Shown one piece after another: positions 39,931 to 54,585 of a DNA stretch of 64,000 nt. Source of the stretch: Mycobacterium sp. D16Q13 (GTDB lineage Bacteria; Actinomycetota; Actinomycetes; Mycobacteriales; Mycobacteriaceae); NCBI RefSeq assembly GCF_002013375.1, contig NZ_MAEW01000007.1:286021-350020 (forward strand), written 5' to 3'. Below the pieces are notes generated by a model. The model was not told the DNA's origin, made no database searches, and was given only the letters and a program-made list of their open reading frames with translations. Positions within the stretch are counted from its first letter, which is position 1; every line of letters starts with the position of its first letter. A program made the position numbers and the translations under genes.

Positions 39931-41981
39931 ACGAGAAATCGAGCGGCGCATCCACATCCACAGGTCTGCTTGCCACCGCCGTCACAGCGCTTGGCGGAAC
40001 CGAACGCGCCGGACAGCTCACGATGGCCACCGCCGTCGAACACTCCCTACACAGCGGTGAGCACCTCGTGGTCCAGGCCGGCACCGGCACCGGGAAGTCC
40101 TTGGCGTACCTGGTGCCTGCCCTCGCCCACGCCATCGAGGAGTCATCCCCGGTCGTGGTCTCGACGGCCACCATCGCGCTGCAGCGTCAGCTCGTGGATC
40201 GCGACCTGCCCCGGTTAGCGGAGGCGTTGACCCCCTCGCTGTCCCGAAAACCAACGTTCGCGATTCTCAAAGGCCGGGGAAATTACCTGTGCCTCAACAA
40301 ATTGCATAACGGAGCGGCTTCCGACCAGGAAGCGCCCGACACGCTGTTCGAACCCTTCGCGGCCAGCGCGCTGGGACGCGACGTACAGCGGCTCAATGAC
40401 TGGGCGGATACCACCAAGACCGGGGATCGCGACGAGCTCAAGCCCGGCGTGCCCGATCGTTCGTGGTCACAGGTCAGCGTGTCGGCACGCGAATGCCTCG
40501 GCGCTACGCGATGCCCGTTCGGCACAGAGTGCTTTGCCGAGCTGGCCCGGCTCGACGCGGGACAGTCGGATGTCGTGGTCACCAATCATGCACTGCTGGC
40601 CATCGATGCCATCGCCGACATCAACATCCTGCCCGAGCATGACGCGGTGATCGTCGACGAGGCGCACGATCTCGTCGACCGGGTAACAAGCGTTGCCACC
40701 CAAGAACTCTCGGCAGTTGGCCTCACCGTCACCATCCGGCGTATCGGCCGACTGGTATCCCCCGAGACAGCGAGCCGGTTCGAGGCCAGCTCGGCAACGT
40801 TCTCCTCATTGATCCACGACAGCAAGCCCGGCACCATCGACCGCGCGGACGAGGAAACCGTCACCTATCTGACCGCACTGCGCGACGCCGCTGCCGCGGC
40901 CCGCACCGAGATCCCCACAGGCCAGTCCACCGACCCCGCCACCGCCGCGGCACGTACGGAAGCAGTTGCCGCACTGGACGATATCGTCGATGCCGCTTCC
41001 TTAGCGCTGGCCTGCTGGGGCGAACCGGATATCACGGCCCGCCCCAACGTGGTCTGGCTCGATCATGAGGACAACCGGGGCTCGGTGCGCCCAGTTCTGC
41101 GGGTTGCCCCGCTGTCGGTGGCGGGGCTGCTGCGCACTCGGCTGTTCGGACAGCGCACAGTCATCCTCACCTCGGCCACCCTGGCTCTCGGGGGGAAGTT
41201 CGACACCATGGCCGCATCCTGGGGCCTGCCCGCCCGCGAACCCAGCACAGACTCTGGCACCGAGACCAAGACCGTCTGGCATGGCATCGATGTCGGGTCT
41301 CCTTTTCAGCATGAGAAGTCCGCCATTCTTTACCTCGCGCGGCACCTTCCCGCCCCGGGACGTGACGGACTTGGCGCGGCGACGCTTGATGAGATCGAGA
41401 CCCTGGTCCGCGCGGCAGGGGGACGCACGCTAGGACTGTTTTCCTCGATGCGCGCCGCCAAGGAGGCGTCCGAAGAGATGCGCTCCAGGCTCGACACCCC
41501 CGTGCTGTGCCAGGGTGACGACGCGACATCGGTTCTGGTCGAACAATTCAGTGCGGCGCCCGAAACCTCACTGTTCGGCACCCTGTCGCTGTGGCAGGGC
41601 GTCGACGTACCCGGCCCCTCGTTGTCGCTCGTTCTCATCGACCGAATCCCCTTCCCCCGCCCGGACGATCCACTCCGGGCGGCCCGGCAGCGAGCGATCA
41701 GCGCACGCGGCGGCAACGGGTTCATGGCGGTGGCGGGCACCCAGGCAGCGCTGCTGCTGGCGCAGGGAACCGGCCGCCTGTTGCGTAGCGCGCAGGACAG
41801 AGGCGTTGTCGCGGTGCTCGATTCACGGATGGCGACGGCCGGGTACGGCGGATTCCTCCGGGCATCATTGCCACCGTTCTGGTCGACACACGATTTGTCG
41901 GTGGTCACCGCGGCGCTACAACGGCTCACGACTAAGCACAGCGCGACTTATGCTGGAGAGGGCTCCCGCACACGGGGATAG
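39927..41981 (+). CDS. dinG: DinG-family ATP-dependent DNA helicase, probable CTG start
   Basis: About 684 residues of an XPD/DinG-like superfamily 2 helicase. Walker A GTGTGKS at 52-58, DEAH box VIVDEAHDL near 245, an iron-sulfur cysteine set (NYLCLNK, ECLGATRCPFGTECF), and helicase motif VI region LLLAQGTGRLLRS. It unwinds forked DNA in repair. The first ATG (40023) would remove a conserved N-terminal stretch (GLLATAVTALGGTERAGQ) that aligns with Rv1329c. No ATG, GTG or TTG precedes it in frame; CTG 39927 overlaps the pncA TGA as CTGA and has GAGG 7 bases upstream, so I take CTG as the start. Confidence 0.92.
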   Translation: MNEKSSGASTSTGLLATAVTALGGTERAGQLTMATAVEHSLHSGEHLVVQAGTGTGKSLAYLVPALAHAIEESSPVVVSTATIALQRQLVDRDLPRLAEALTPSLSRKPTFAILKGRGNYLCLNKLHNGAASDQEAPDTLFEPFAASALGRDVQRLNDWADTTKTGDRDELKPGVPDRSWSQVSVSARECLGATRCPFGTECFAELARLDAGQSDVVVTNHALLAIDAIADINILPEHDAVIVDEAHDLVDRVTSVATQELSAVGLTVTIRRIGRLVSPETASRFEASSATFSSLIHDSKPGTIDRADEETVTYLTALRDAAAAARTEIPTGQSTDPATAAARTEAVAALDDIVDAASLALACWGEPDITARPNVVWLDHEDNRGSVRPVLRVAPLSVAGLLRTRLFGQRTVILTSATLALGGKFDTMAASWGLPAREPSTDSGTETKTVWHGIDVGSPFQHEKSAILYLARHLPAPGRDGLGAATLDEIETLVRAAGGRTLGLFSSMRAAKEASEEMRSRLDTPVLCQGDDATSVLVEQFSAAPETSLFGTLSLWQGVDVPGPSLSLVLIDRIPFPRPDDPLRAARQRAISARGGNGFMAVAGTQAALLLAQGTGRLLRSAQDRGVVAVLDSRMATAGYGGFLRASLPPFWSTHDLSVVTAALQRLTTKHSATYAGEGSRTRG

Positions 41982-41994
41982 CCCCGACAGAGAG

Positions 41995-43458
41995 ATGGCC
42001 ATGTCGATTCCGGTCAGGTGGTTTCGCACCCCGGAGCGAATCCTGGCCTGCTGCGCCCTTGCCGCCCTGGCCTTATCAGCCTGCGCCAATATCGTTGAGG
42101 GCGCGCCGGTTTCGCAGCTAGGCAACGCGTATCAAGTCGCCGGACTCCCTGCCGTCGACGGTCCGTCCGGGTTACGCTCCAATCCCAAACCGGCCGACAA
42201 GGCCGTACACGGCACCGACGACGGCGAGATGGACCGGCTTGCGGTAAGCGCCGTCGCTGACATCGAAGACTTCTGGCAAGAGGCCTATCCCAAGACCTTC
42301 TGGGCCACGTTTCATCCGGTCGGATCATTGATGTCCTGGAACAGCCAGGGCCCCGGTGGCGCGGACTTCTGTGGCAACCCGACGACCGGCTTCGACAATG
42401 CCGGGTACTGCATCAGCCAGAACAGCCTTGGGTGGGATCGTGGCGTGCTGTTGCCCAGGCTGGTGCGAATGTTCGGCGCCATGGCGGTACCCATGACGCT
42501 GGCCCACGAATACGGGCATGCCGTCGCGCACCAGTCGGAGATGGTTGACTCTCGGACCCAAACGCTGGTCGGTGAGCAGATGGCCGATTGCCTCGCCGGA
42601 ACATACCTGCGGTGGGTGGCCCAGGGCAGCTCACCGCGCTTCACGCTGAGCACCGGAGATGGTCTCAACAAGGTCATCGCGGCGCTCATCGCCTTCCGGG
42701 ACGATCCCGTCGAGGCGGGCGCCCTCCTCGATGCGCATGGATCCGCATTCGAGCGGGTGTCGGCCTTCCAGCGCGGATTTATGGACGGCGCGGTCGAATG
42801 CACCCGAATCGACATGGCGGAGATCGCCAAGCGCCGCGGCGGGCTCCCCGAGAATCTGCCGTCCGGCGAATCGGGAGACACGCCCGTCACCGTCGACACC
42901 CTGCGCACGCTGATGAGCGTGCTCCGGGAGGTGTTCGCGTCTGCGGGAAACACAGCACCGCCGCGACTGTCGGTATCGGGGGCCGCGTGCGATGAGCCCG
43001 GTCATCGCCGGCAATCCGCGGCTGCGGTGTACTGCCCGGACTCCAACACGGTGGCTCTCGATCTGCCGCGACTGGCCGACCTGGCACTGCCCACCCACGA
43101 TCAGGGACGGATAACCGGCGACTTCACCGCCTATTCGATGGTTATTTCCCGTTATGCGCTGGCGATCGAGAAACAACGGGGCCTGCCGCTCGACAACGGG
43201 CAGAGCGCGCTACGCAGCGCCTGCCTGACCGGTGTCGCTTCGGCAGCAATGGCCAAACCCATCACGCCAACCCAGAAACCTAACCCGATGGTGCTCACCG
43301 CCGGGGATCTTGACGAGGCCGTATCGGGGCTGCTGACCAATGGCGTCGTGGCCAGTGATGTCAACGGAACCACCATCCCGGCCGGCTTCTCCCGGATCGA
43401 TGCCTTCCGCGACGGGGTGGCCGGATCGGCGGATCGTTGCCTCAAGCGCTACGTCTGA
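41995..43458 (+). CDS. Neutral zinc metallopeptidase lipoprotein (copy 1)
   Basis: A 487-residue exported protein: signal peptide with lipobox LALSAC (Cys about 29), then the conserved VAGLPAVDGPSG and ADIEDFWQEAYPKTF segments, and a zinc-protease motif HEYGHAVAHQ near 180 with the third ligand region in GEQMADCLAG. It belongs to the neutral zinc metallopeptidase family, acting outside the membrane on unknown substrates. Last gene of the pncB operon, 13 bases after dinG, and 6 bases from the convergent glgP stop. Paralog of the protein encoded at 50488-51942. Confidence 0.88.
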   Translation: MAMSIPVRWFRTPERILACCALAALALSACANIVEGAPVSQLGNAYQVAGLPAVDGPSGLRSNPKPADKAVHGTDDGEMDRLAVSAVADIEDFWQEAYPKTFWATFHPVGSLMSWNSQGPGGADFCGNPTTGFDNAGYCISQNSLGWDRGVLLPRLVRMFGAMAVPMTLAHEYGHAVAHQSEMVDSRTQTLVGEQMADCLAGTYLRWVAQGSSPRFTLSTGDGLNKVIAALIAFRDDPVEAGALLDAHGSAFERVSAFQRGFMDGAVECTRIDMAEIAKRRGGLPENLPSGESGDTPVTVDTLRTLMSVLREVFASAGNTAPPRLSVSGAACDEPGHRRQSAAAVYCPDSNTVALDLPRLADLALPTHDQGRITGDFTAYSMVISRYALAIEKQRGLPLDNGQSALRSACLTGVASAAMAKPITPTQKPNPMVLTAGDLDEAVSGLLTNGVVASDVNGTTIPAGFSRIDAFRDGVAGSADRCLKRYV

Positions 43459-43464
43459 CCGCTC

Positions 43465-46083
43465 CTAGTGCTCCAGATCGCTGGCCGCCAGCACCGAGAG
43501 GCCCAGCTCGCTGTCGCCGGCCAATAGCGGATGGTGCGGAAGCACCCGCACCGTGTAGCCCACAGATCCGGAGACCGGCAACGTGGTCGTGGCCGAGAAC
43601 GTCTCCACGCCTCCATCGCGGCTGCCCGTGTGCGTCATCGGGACGATCTCCGAATCAGAGAGCTTGTCGTCCAGGTCAACTCGACCGATCACGGCCTGCA
43701 CCGCGACCTCCGAAGGGGCCAGCCCGGACAGCTGAACCGACGCGGTGAGCGTCAACGGTGATCCCAGCAGCGGAGTGTCGGGCAGTCCCGAACTGTCGAC
43801 GTCGGTGATGACCAGCGACGGCCACACCTGCTGCACCCGCTCCCGATAACGCGCCAGCTCCTTGGCCGGGGCAAACGAAGAATCGGAACCGACGGTGGCG
43901 CGCAGCGATTTTGCCGCGGGAGCGTAGTAGCCCACGGTGTAGTCACGAACCATTCTGGATGCCAACACCTTGGGACCCAGCTTCTCCAGGGTGTGACGAA
44001 CCATCTCTACCCAGCGCTGCGGTGTGCCGTGTTCATCACGTTCGTAGAACTTGGGCGCGACCTTCTGCGCCAGCAGCTCGTACAGCGCCGCGGCCTCCAG
44101 GTCATCGCGTCGGGCGTCGTCGGTGACCCCGTCGGCCGTCGGTATCTCCCAACCGTTTTCGCCGTCGTACCACTCGTCCCACCAGCCATCGCGGATGGAC
44201 AGGTTGAGCCCGCCGTTGAGCGCACTCTTCATCCCGGAGGTCCCGCATGCCTCCAGCGGACGAAGTGGGTTGTTCAGCCACACATCGCAGCCGAAGTACA
44301 GGTAGCGGGCCATCGACATGTCGTAATCGGGCAGGAAGGTGATCCGGTGTCGCACATCGGCCTGATCGGCGAATTTGACGATCTGCTGGATGAGCCCCTT
44401 GCCACCGTCGTCGGCGGGATGCGACTTGCCTGCCACGATCAGCTGCACCGGCTGCTTCTCGTCGAGGAGCAGCTCACGCAATCGCTCCGGATCACGCAGC
44501 ATCAGGGTGAGCCGCTTGTACGTCGGGACGCGACGCGCGAAGCCGATGGTCAACACAGCCGGGTCGAAGGCGCTGTCCACCCAGCCCAATTCGGCCTCGG
44601 CAGCACCTCGCTGCAGCCACGATGCGCGTATCCGCCGCCGCACATCCTGGATCAGCTGCTCGCGCAGCTGCGACCGGATCCACCAGATGTGCCCGGGATC
44701 CACCTCGTGAATGCGCTCCCATCCGCTGGCATCGTTGAACGCTTCGGCGCCGACGAGCTGCTGCCCCAACTCCAACCACTGCGGCGATGCCCACGTGGGC
44801 GCGTGCACGCCGTTGGTGATCGACCCGATGGGGACCTCTGCGGCATCGAAGGACGGCCACAATCCATTGAACATCGACCGGCTCACCTGGCCGTGCAACA
44901 GCGATACGCCGTTGGCGCGCTGTGCCAGGCGCAGTCCCATATGGGCCATGTTGAACGTGGACGGATCGTCCTCCGCGCCCAGGGCAAGGATGCGATCCAC
45001 CGGTACCCCGGGCAGCAGCGTGGAATCACCGGACTCCCCGAAGTACCTGCGCACCAAGTCGACGGGGAATCGGTCGATGCCCGCGGGAACCGGTGTGTGC
45101 GTGGTGAACACGGTGCTGGACCGGACCACCGTCAAGGCTGTTTCGACATCCAGTCCGTGCTGCCCGATGTACTCACGGATGCGCTCCAGCCCCAGGAACC
45201 CGGCATGGCCCTCATTGGTGTGGAACACCTCCGGAGCCGGCACCCCGGCGGAGGCGACGTACGCACGAATGGCGCGCACACCGCCGATACCGGCCAGAAT
45301 CTCCTGCTTGATGCGGTGGTCCTGATCACCGCCGTACAGCCGGTCGGTGACATAACGCAGTTCCCGATCGTTCTCGGCGATATCTGAGTCCAAGAGCAAC
45401 AACGGAATCCGGCCCACCTGAGCAACCCAGATCCGTGCCGAGAGCACTCTGTCCTGTGGCATCGGCACCGTGATCAAGATCGGGGTGCCATCCTCATGCG
45501 CCAGCAGCCGCAGCGGCAGACCGGCCGGGTCGATCAACGGATACTGCTCGGTCTGCCAGCCATCGGCGGTCAGCGACTGCCGGAAGTATCCGGACCGGTA
45601 GTGCAGTCCGACCGCGATGAGCGGCAGACCCAGGTCGGAGGCGGCCTTGAGGTGATCGCCGGCCAGAATGCCCAGACCGCCGGAGTAGTTCGGCAGCACC
45701 TCAGAGACGCCGAACTCCATCGAGAAGTAGGCGATTGCGGCGGGCAGGTCGAACGTCTCGGCGGGGTCGTCGCCGGTTCGCTCCAGCTGACGCTGGTACC
45801 ACATCGGCCGGTTCAGGTAGTCATGCAAATCACCCGCCAGCGCGGCCACCCTGTCGACAAACCCGTCGTCGGCCGCCAGTTCGTCGAGCCGCTGTGCCGG
45901 GACCGACCCCATCACCGCGACCGGATCATGGTTGGTCTGGTCCCACAGTTGGTGGTCGATATCAGCGAAGAGATCGCGGGTCGGCTGGTGCCACGACCAG
46001 CGCAGGTTGTTCGATAACTCACCCAGCGCCGCCAACCGCTCCGGAAGATGGGCGCGAACCGTGAATCGACGTAGGGCTTTCAC
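43465..46083 (-). CDS. glgP: Alpha-glucan phosphorylase (DUF3417 type)
   Basis: An 872-residue glycogen phosphorylase releasing glucose-1-phosphate from alpha-glucans with PLP. The N-terminal DUF3417 region (LSNNLRWSWHQPTRDLFADID) marks the actinobacterial type. Catalytic regions: ACGTSGMKSALNGG with the PLP lysine near 610, LRPLEACGTSG, and FARRVPTYKRLTLM. Divergent from glgE-glgB across 66 bases, so polymer synthesis and breakdown are side by side. Matches Rv1328. Confidence 0.96.
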   Translation of the reverse strand: MKALRRFTVRAHLPERLAALGELSNNLRWSWHQPTRDLFADIDHQLWDQTNHDPVAVMGSVPAQRLDELAADDGFVDRVAALAGDLHDYLNRPMWYQRQLERTGDDPAETFDLPAAIAYFSMEFGVSEVLPNYSGGLGILAGDHLKAASDLGLPLIAVGLHYRSGYFRQSLTADGWQTEQYPLIDPAGLPLRLLAHEDGTPILITVPMPQDRVLSARIWVAQVGRIPLLLLDSDIAENDRELRYVTDRLYGGDQDHRIKQEILAGIGGVRAIRAYVASAGVPAPEVFHTNEGHAGFLGLERIREYIGQHGLDVETALTVVRSSTVFTTHTPVPAGIDRFPVDLVRRYFGESGDSTLLPGVPVDRILALGAEDDPSTFNMAHMGLRLAQRANGVSLLHGQVSRSMFNGLWPSFDAAEVPIGSITNGVHAPTWASPQWLELGQQLVGAEAFNDASGWERIHEVDPGHIWWIRSQLREQLIQDVRRRIRASWLQRGAAEAELGWVDSAFDPAVLTIGFARRVPTYKRLTLMLRDPERLRELLLDEKQPVQLIVAGKSHPADDGGKGLIQQIVKFADQADVRHRITFLPDYDMSMARYLYFGCDVWLNNPLRPLEACGTSGMKSALNGGLNLSIRDGWWDEWYDGENGWEIPTADGVTDDARRDDLEAAALYELLAQKVAPKFYERDEHGTPQRWVEMVRHTLEKLGPKVLASRMVRDYTVGYYAPAAKSLRATVGSDSSFAPAKELARYRERVQQVWPSLVITDVDSSGLPDTPLLGSPLTLTASVQLSGLAPSEVAVQAVIGRVDLDDKLSDSEIVPMTHTGSRDGGVETFSATTTLPVSGSVGYTVRVLPHHPLLAGDSELGLSVLAASDLEH

Positions 46084-46149
46084 CCTTCAGAACCTTACTG
46101 AGATTTCGGTTGAGCGCATGTCCGGCGGCGAGATAGGCCGTCTACTACG

Positions 46150-50435
<4,286 letters not shown>

Positions 50436-50487
50436 ACAACATTAGGATGCGCTAAACGCAAACTCGCGTACCGAGGGGGGTGGCTCG

Positions 50488-51942
50488 ATGTCCAAACGCT
50501 GGATGGCACTGCTGGTGGGGCTGGTGCTGGTGATCACATCGTGTGGCCGTCCGCTCGGTGGGCAACCTCAATCCATCTACGCGGATCCGCTGCGTGTGGC
50601 GGGCATGCCCGCGGTCGATGGCCCCTCCGGCATGAAACCCGGAGTGCAGGTCCCCAAGCGCAAGATCGAGAACACCGACAACGGCGAGATCGATGATTAC
50701 GTCAAGGTGTCCCTGGCGGACATCGAGGACTTCTGGACGCAGTTCTACGGCGATTCGTTCGCGAACTTCCGGCCCGTGTCCCGCCTCATCTCTGCCGACT
50801 CGCGCAAGAACAACCGCGACCTCGAGTTCTGCGGGGGCAACCTGACCGACTTCATCAACGCCGCGTTCTGCCCACTGGACAACTCATTCGCCTGGGATCG
50901 CGGTCAGCTGTTCCCCTACCTGCGCAAGCAAATGGGCGATATGGCCATGAACACCGTCATGGCCCACGAGTACGGACACTCGATCCAGTTCCATGCCCAG
51001 CTCATCAATCCGATCGACGATCCGAAGATGAGCAAGGACCAAGTCGAGTACCTCATGGACCTGAATCAGGAGCAGCAGGCCGACTGCTTCGCCGGGGCCT
51101 ACTTGCGCTGGGTCACTCAGGGCGATTCGCCGCGGTTCACCCTGAACACCGCCGACGGGCTCAACAAGGTGACGGCCGCGATGATCGCGATCCGCGACAA
51201 CGACACCAGCAAGAAGTGGGCCATCCACGGCTCGGCATTCGAACGGGTGTCGGCCTTCCAGTTCGGTTTCACCGACGGCCCGATGGCATGCAAGCGCATC
51301 GATTCCCAAGAGATTCTCAAGCGCCGCGGTGAACTGCCGAAGGGGCTGGGCGTGGGTCCGAACGGCGACAACTGGCCGATCAACCCGGACACCATCGACG
51401 CGGTGCTCGCCGCGGCTTCGCAGGTATTCCCCATGGACAATCCGCCCAAGACGGTTTATGGCGACGGGAAATGCCCGGACGGTTCGGGTACCGCGCCGGC
51501 TTCGTTCTGCCCCAAGGACAACACGATTGCCCTGGACCCGAAGGCCCTGCAGAAGATGGCCACCCCGTCATCGGACCGGGCGCTGTTCTCCGCGCAAGTG
51601 AACGGCGACTATTCGGCGTTCAGTGTGATCGTCTCGCGCTATGCGCTGGCGGCACAGAAGGCCGCGGGGCTGGAAACCGAAGGCATCATGACGGGGCTGC
51701 GCACCGCATGCCTGACGGGATATTTCACCTCGCGCGCCGCGGGCAGGGGCATCGTGACTCCCCGCGCGCCGGTCATCCTCTCCGGCGGCGACCTCGACGA
51801 GGCCGTCTCCGAATTGCTTTCCAGCGGTAGAGCTTCCAGTGACGTGAAGGGCCAGACGGCGCCGGCTGGATTCTCCCGTATCGACGCCTATCGGATAGGC
51901 GTACTGGGCAATGACCAGACCTGCGCCAAGCGCTTCCCGTAG
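50488..51942 (+). CDS. Neutral zinc metallopeptidase lipoprotein (copy 2)
   Basis: A 484-residue exported protein with lipobox VITSC (Cys about 19), the same VAGMPAVDGPSG and LADIEDFWTQFYGDSF segments as the copy at 41995-43458, and the zinc motif HEYGHSIQFH near 157 with EQQADCFAGAYLRWV as third-ligand region. C-terminal segments (GDLDEAVSELL, AGFSRIDAYRIGV) are also shared. Clearly a paralog; the two flank the glgP-glgE-glgB block. ATG 50488 follows AGGGGGG at 6-10 bases. Substrate unknown. Confidence 0.88.
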   Translation: MSKRWMALLVGLVLVITSCGRPLGGQPQSIYADPLRVAGMPAVDGPSGMKPGVQVPKRKIENTDNGEIDDYVKVSLADIEDFWTQFYGDSFANFRPVSRLISADSRKNNRDLEFCGGNLTDFINAAFCPLDNSFAWDRGQLFPYLRKQMGDMAMNTVMAHEYGHSIQFHAQLINPIDDPKMSKDQVEYLMDLNQEQQADCFAGAYLRWVTQGDSPRFTLNTADGLNKVTAAMIAIRDNDTSKKWAIHGSAFERVSAFQFGFTDGPMACKRIDSQEILKRRGELPKGLGVGPNGDNWPINPDTIDAVLAAASQVFPMDNPPKTVYGDGKCPDGSGTAPASFCPKDNTIALDPKALQKMATPSSDRALFSAQVNGDYSAFSVIVSRYALAAQKAAGLETEGIMTGLRTACLTGYFTSRAAGRGIVTPRAPVILSGGDLDEAVSELLSSGRASSDVKGQTAPAGFSRIDAYRIGVLGNDQTCAKRFP

Positions 51943-51966
51943 TTACGGGGGCCCGTCAACACTGAG

Positions 51967-52896
51967 CTAGAACAGGGCGTTAGCGAGCTTGCGCCGCCCG
52001 GCGACCACCGCGGGATCGGCGGGGTCAAACAACTCGAACAGCTCGAGCAGGCGGGCGCGCACCGTGGCCCGATCATCATCGGATGTCGCACGAACAAGCG
52101 CGACCAACCGGTCGAAGGCCGAATCTGGCTGCTGCGAAAGCACTTCCACATCCGCGGCGGCTAACCCCGCCGCGATATCGCCGGGCGCGGCATCGGCGAC
52201 GGCCACCGCATCTTGAGGCTGGGTCGTCGCACGGATCAGGAACTCGATCTGGCGCACCGACGCGGCCGCCTCGGCCGCCACCGCACCGGTGGCGCCGCCG
52301 TCCAGCAGGGCCTGATAGGCGGCGCTGGCCGCCTCGAAATCTCCGGAGTCCAAAGCATCACGCGCGGCCGCGAGCGCCGGGTCCGTGTTGTCTTCGGGCT
52401 CGTCGACGTCCCCACCCTCCGGCCCAGCGGCATCGGGCAGCTTGCCGGCGACGGCGTCAATAATCGAGTCCAGCCAACGCCGCAGCTGATCGGCCGGTTG
52501 CGGTCCCGCGAAGCTGGTGAGGGGCCGCCCCGCCGCCACTGCCACCACGGTGGGCACAGCCTGCACGCCAAAGGCCTGCGCGATCTGCGGGCTGGTGTCG
52601 ACATTGACCCTGGCGAGGGTCCACGTGCCGTTGTCCTCTGCGACCAGGTCGCCCAGTGTGGCGGCGAGCGCCGCGGAGGCCTCGCTGCGCGGCGATCCCA
52701 GAAGCACGATGACCGGCACGCGATTGGACTGCGCCAGCACCTCGGCTTCGAGATTCGCCTCGGTTACCTCGACGGTCCATTCACCCCCGGCCGAGGGCTC
52801 GCGGGGTACTGCGGACTCCTGCGCGCGCTGCTTGAGGGCGGAAAGGTCGACAGCTCCGGACATGGCCGCAGCCATCGCGGGACGTGGTCGGGTCAC
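51967..52896 (-). CDS. Thioredoxin-fold/TPR protein without cysteines (Rv1324-like, CnoX-type)
   Basis: A 309-residue protein: thioredoxin-like domain (about 60-170: VPVIVLLGSPRSEASAALAATLG, VNVDTSPQIAQAFGVQAVPTVVAVAAGRPL) followed by a TPR-like helical tail ending ELFDPADPAVVAGRRKLANALF. It matches Rv1324. The active-site position reads SPRSEAS and the whole protein contains no cysteine, so it cannot act as a redox enzyme; a chaperone or holdase role like CnoX/YbbN is more likely. GTG 52896 gives the Rv1324 N-terminus (VTRPRPAM). Downstream of a DUF3817 gene by 34 bases. Confidence 0.88.
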   Translation of the reverse strand: MTRPRPAMAAAMSGAVDLSALKQRAQESAVPREPSAGGEWTVEVTEANLEAEVLAQSNRVPVIVLLGSPRSEASAALAATLGDLVAEDNGTWTLARVNVDTSPQIAQAFGVQAVPTVVAVAAGRPLTSFAGPQPADQLRRWLDSIIDAVAGKLPDAAGPEGGDVDEPEDNTDPALAAARDALDSGDFEAASAAYQALLDGGATGAVAAEAAASVRQIEFLIRATTQPQDAVAVADAAPGDIAAGLAAADVEVLSQQPDSAFDRLVALVRATSDDDRATVRARLLELFELFDPADPAVVAGRRKLANALF

Positions 52897-52930
52897 GCTC
52901 TCCAGTCTGTCACGGCTCGCGGCTTCCGCA

Positions 52931-53284
52931 CTACGGTGCTGCGTCACCTGTCGGCGCCGCCCCCGCGACGGGCAACTTACCCGCCCTATCAGCCCATATG
53001 ACAAAGATCACACTGCACAATGGGGCAACCCCAGCTAACAGTGCGAGCAACCAGGTGAGCGGGTTCCAGCGGTACTCGCGCCCGGCCAGGAACCCCACCA
53101 CTAAGTACGCGATGAAGACGACGCCGTGGATCCAGCCGAAGACCTTCACGCCGATTTCATTGCCCGGATCCGGCACGTACTTGAAGAACATCCCGGTGAG
53201 CAGACCCGCCCAGCTGACGGCCTCAAGCAACGCGATGGCGCGGAACCTGCTGGCGGTGCTGCGCAGGTCGAAAAGCTGTGTCAT
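52931..53284 (-). CDS. DUF3817 membrane protein
   Basis: A 117-residue protein with three hydrophobic helices (AIALLEAVSWAGLLTGMFFKYV, IHGVVFIAYLVVGFLA, WLLALLAGVAPLCSVIFVIWA) and the DUF3817 feature GWIHGVVF. Function unknown. It sits between fadA4 and the thioredoxin-like gene on the same strand. A second, distant family member is at 28544-28897. Confidence 0.8.
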   Translation of the reverse strand: MTQLFDLRSTASRFRAIALLEAVSWAGLLTGMFFKYVPDPGNEIGVKVFGWIHGVVFIAYLVVGFLAGREYRWNPLTWLLALLAGVAPLCSVIFVIWADRAGKLPVAGAAPTGDAAP

Positions 53285-53346
53285 GCCCTCAGTCTGCCCG
53301 ATGGGGTGCCCGACACCTCAGCGGACCTACTACAGCGCGTCGTAAA

Positions 53347-54525
<1,179 letters not shown>

Positions 54526-54573
54526 TGAGTCTCCTTAATGCTGCTCGAGTGGACGCCGTTTTCTGGAACGCGT

Positions 54574-54579
54574 TACCGT
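54574..54579 (+). promoter_or_regulatory. Candidate -10 element for a leaderless epimerase transcript
   Basis: TACCGT fits the TANNNT form common at mycobacterial promoters and ends 6 bases before the epimerase ATG at 54586, so transcription could begin at the A of the start codon. No Shine-Dalgarno is visible in front of that ATG. Confidence 0.45.
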
Positions 54580-54585
54580 TGCGTT

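Noticed and set aside
43993..45387. A 464-codon plus-strand frame within glgP
   Set aside because: Antisense to glgP, whose PLP motif and full-length match are clear.
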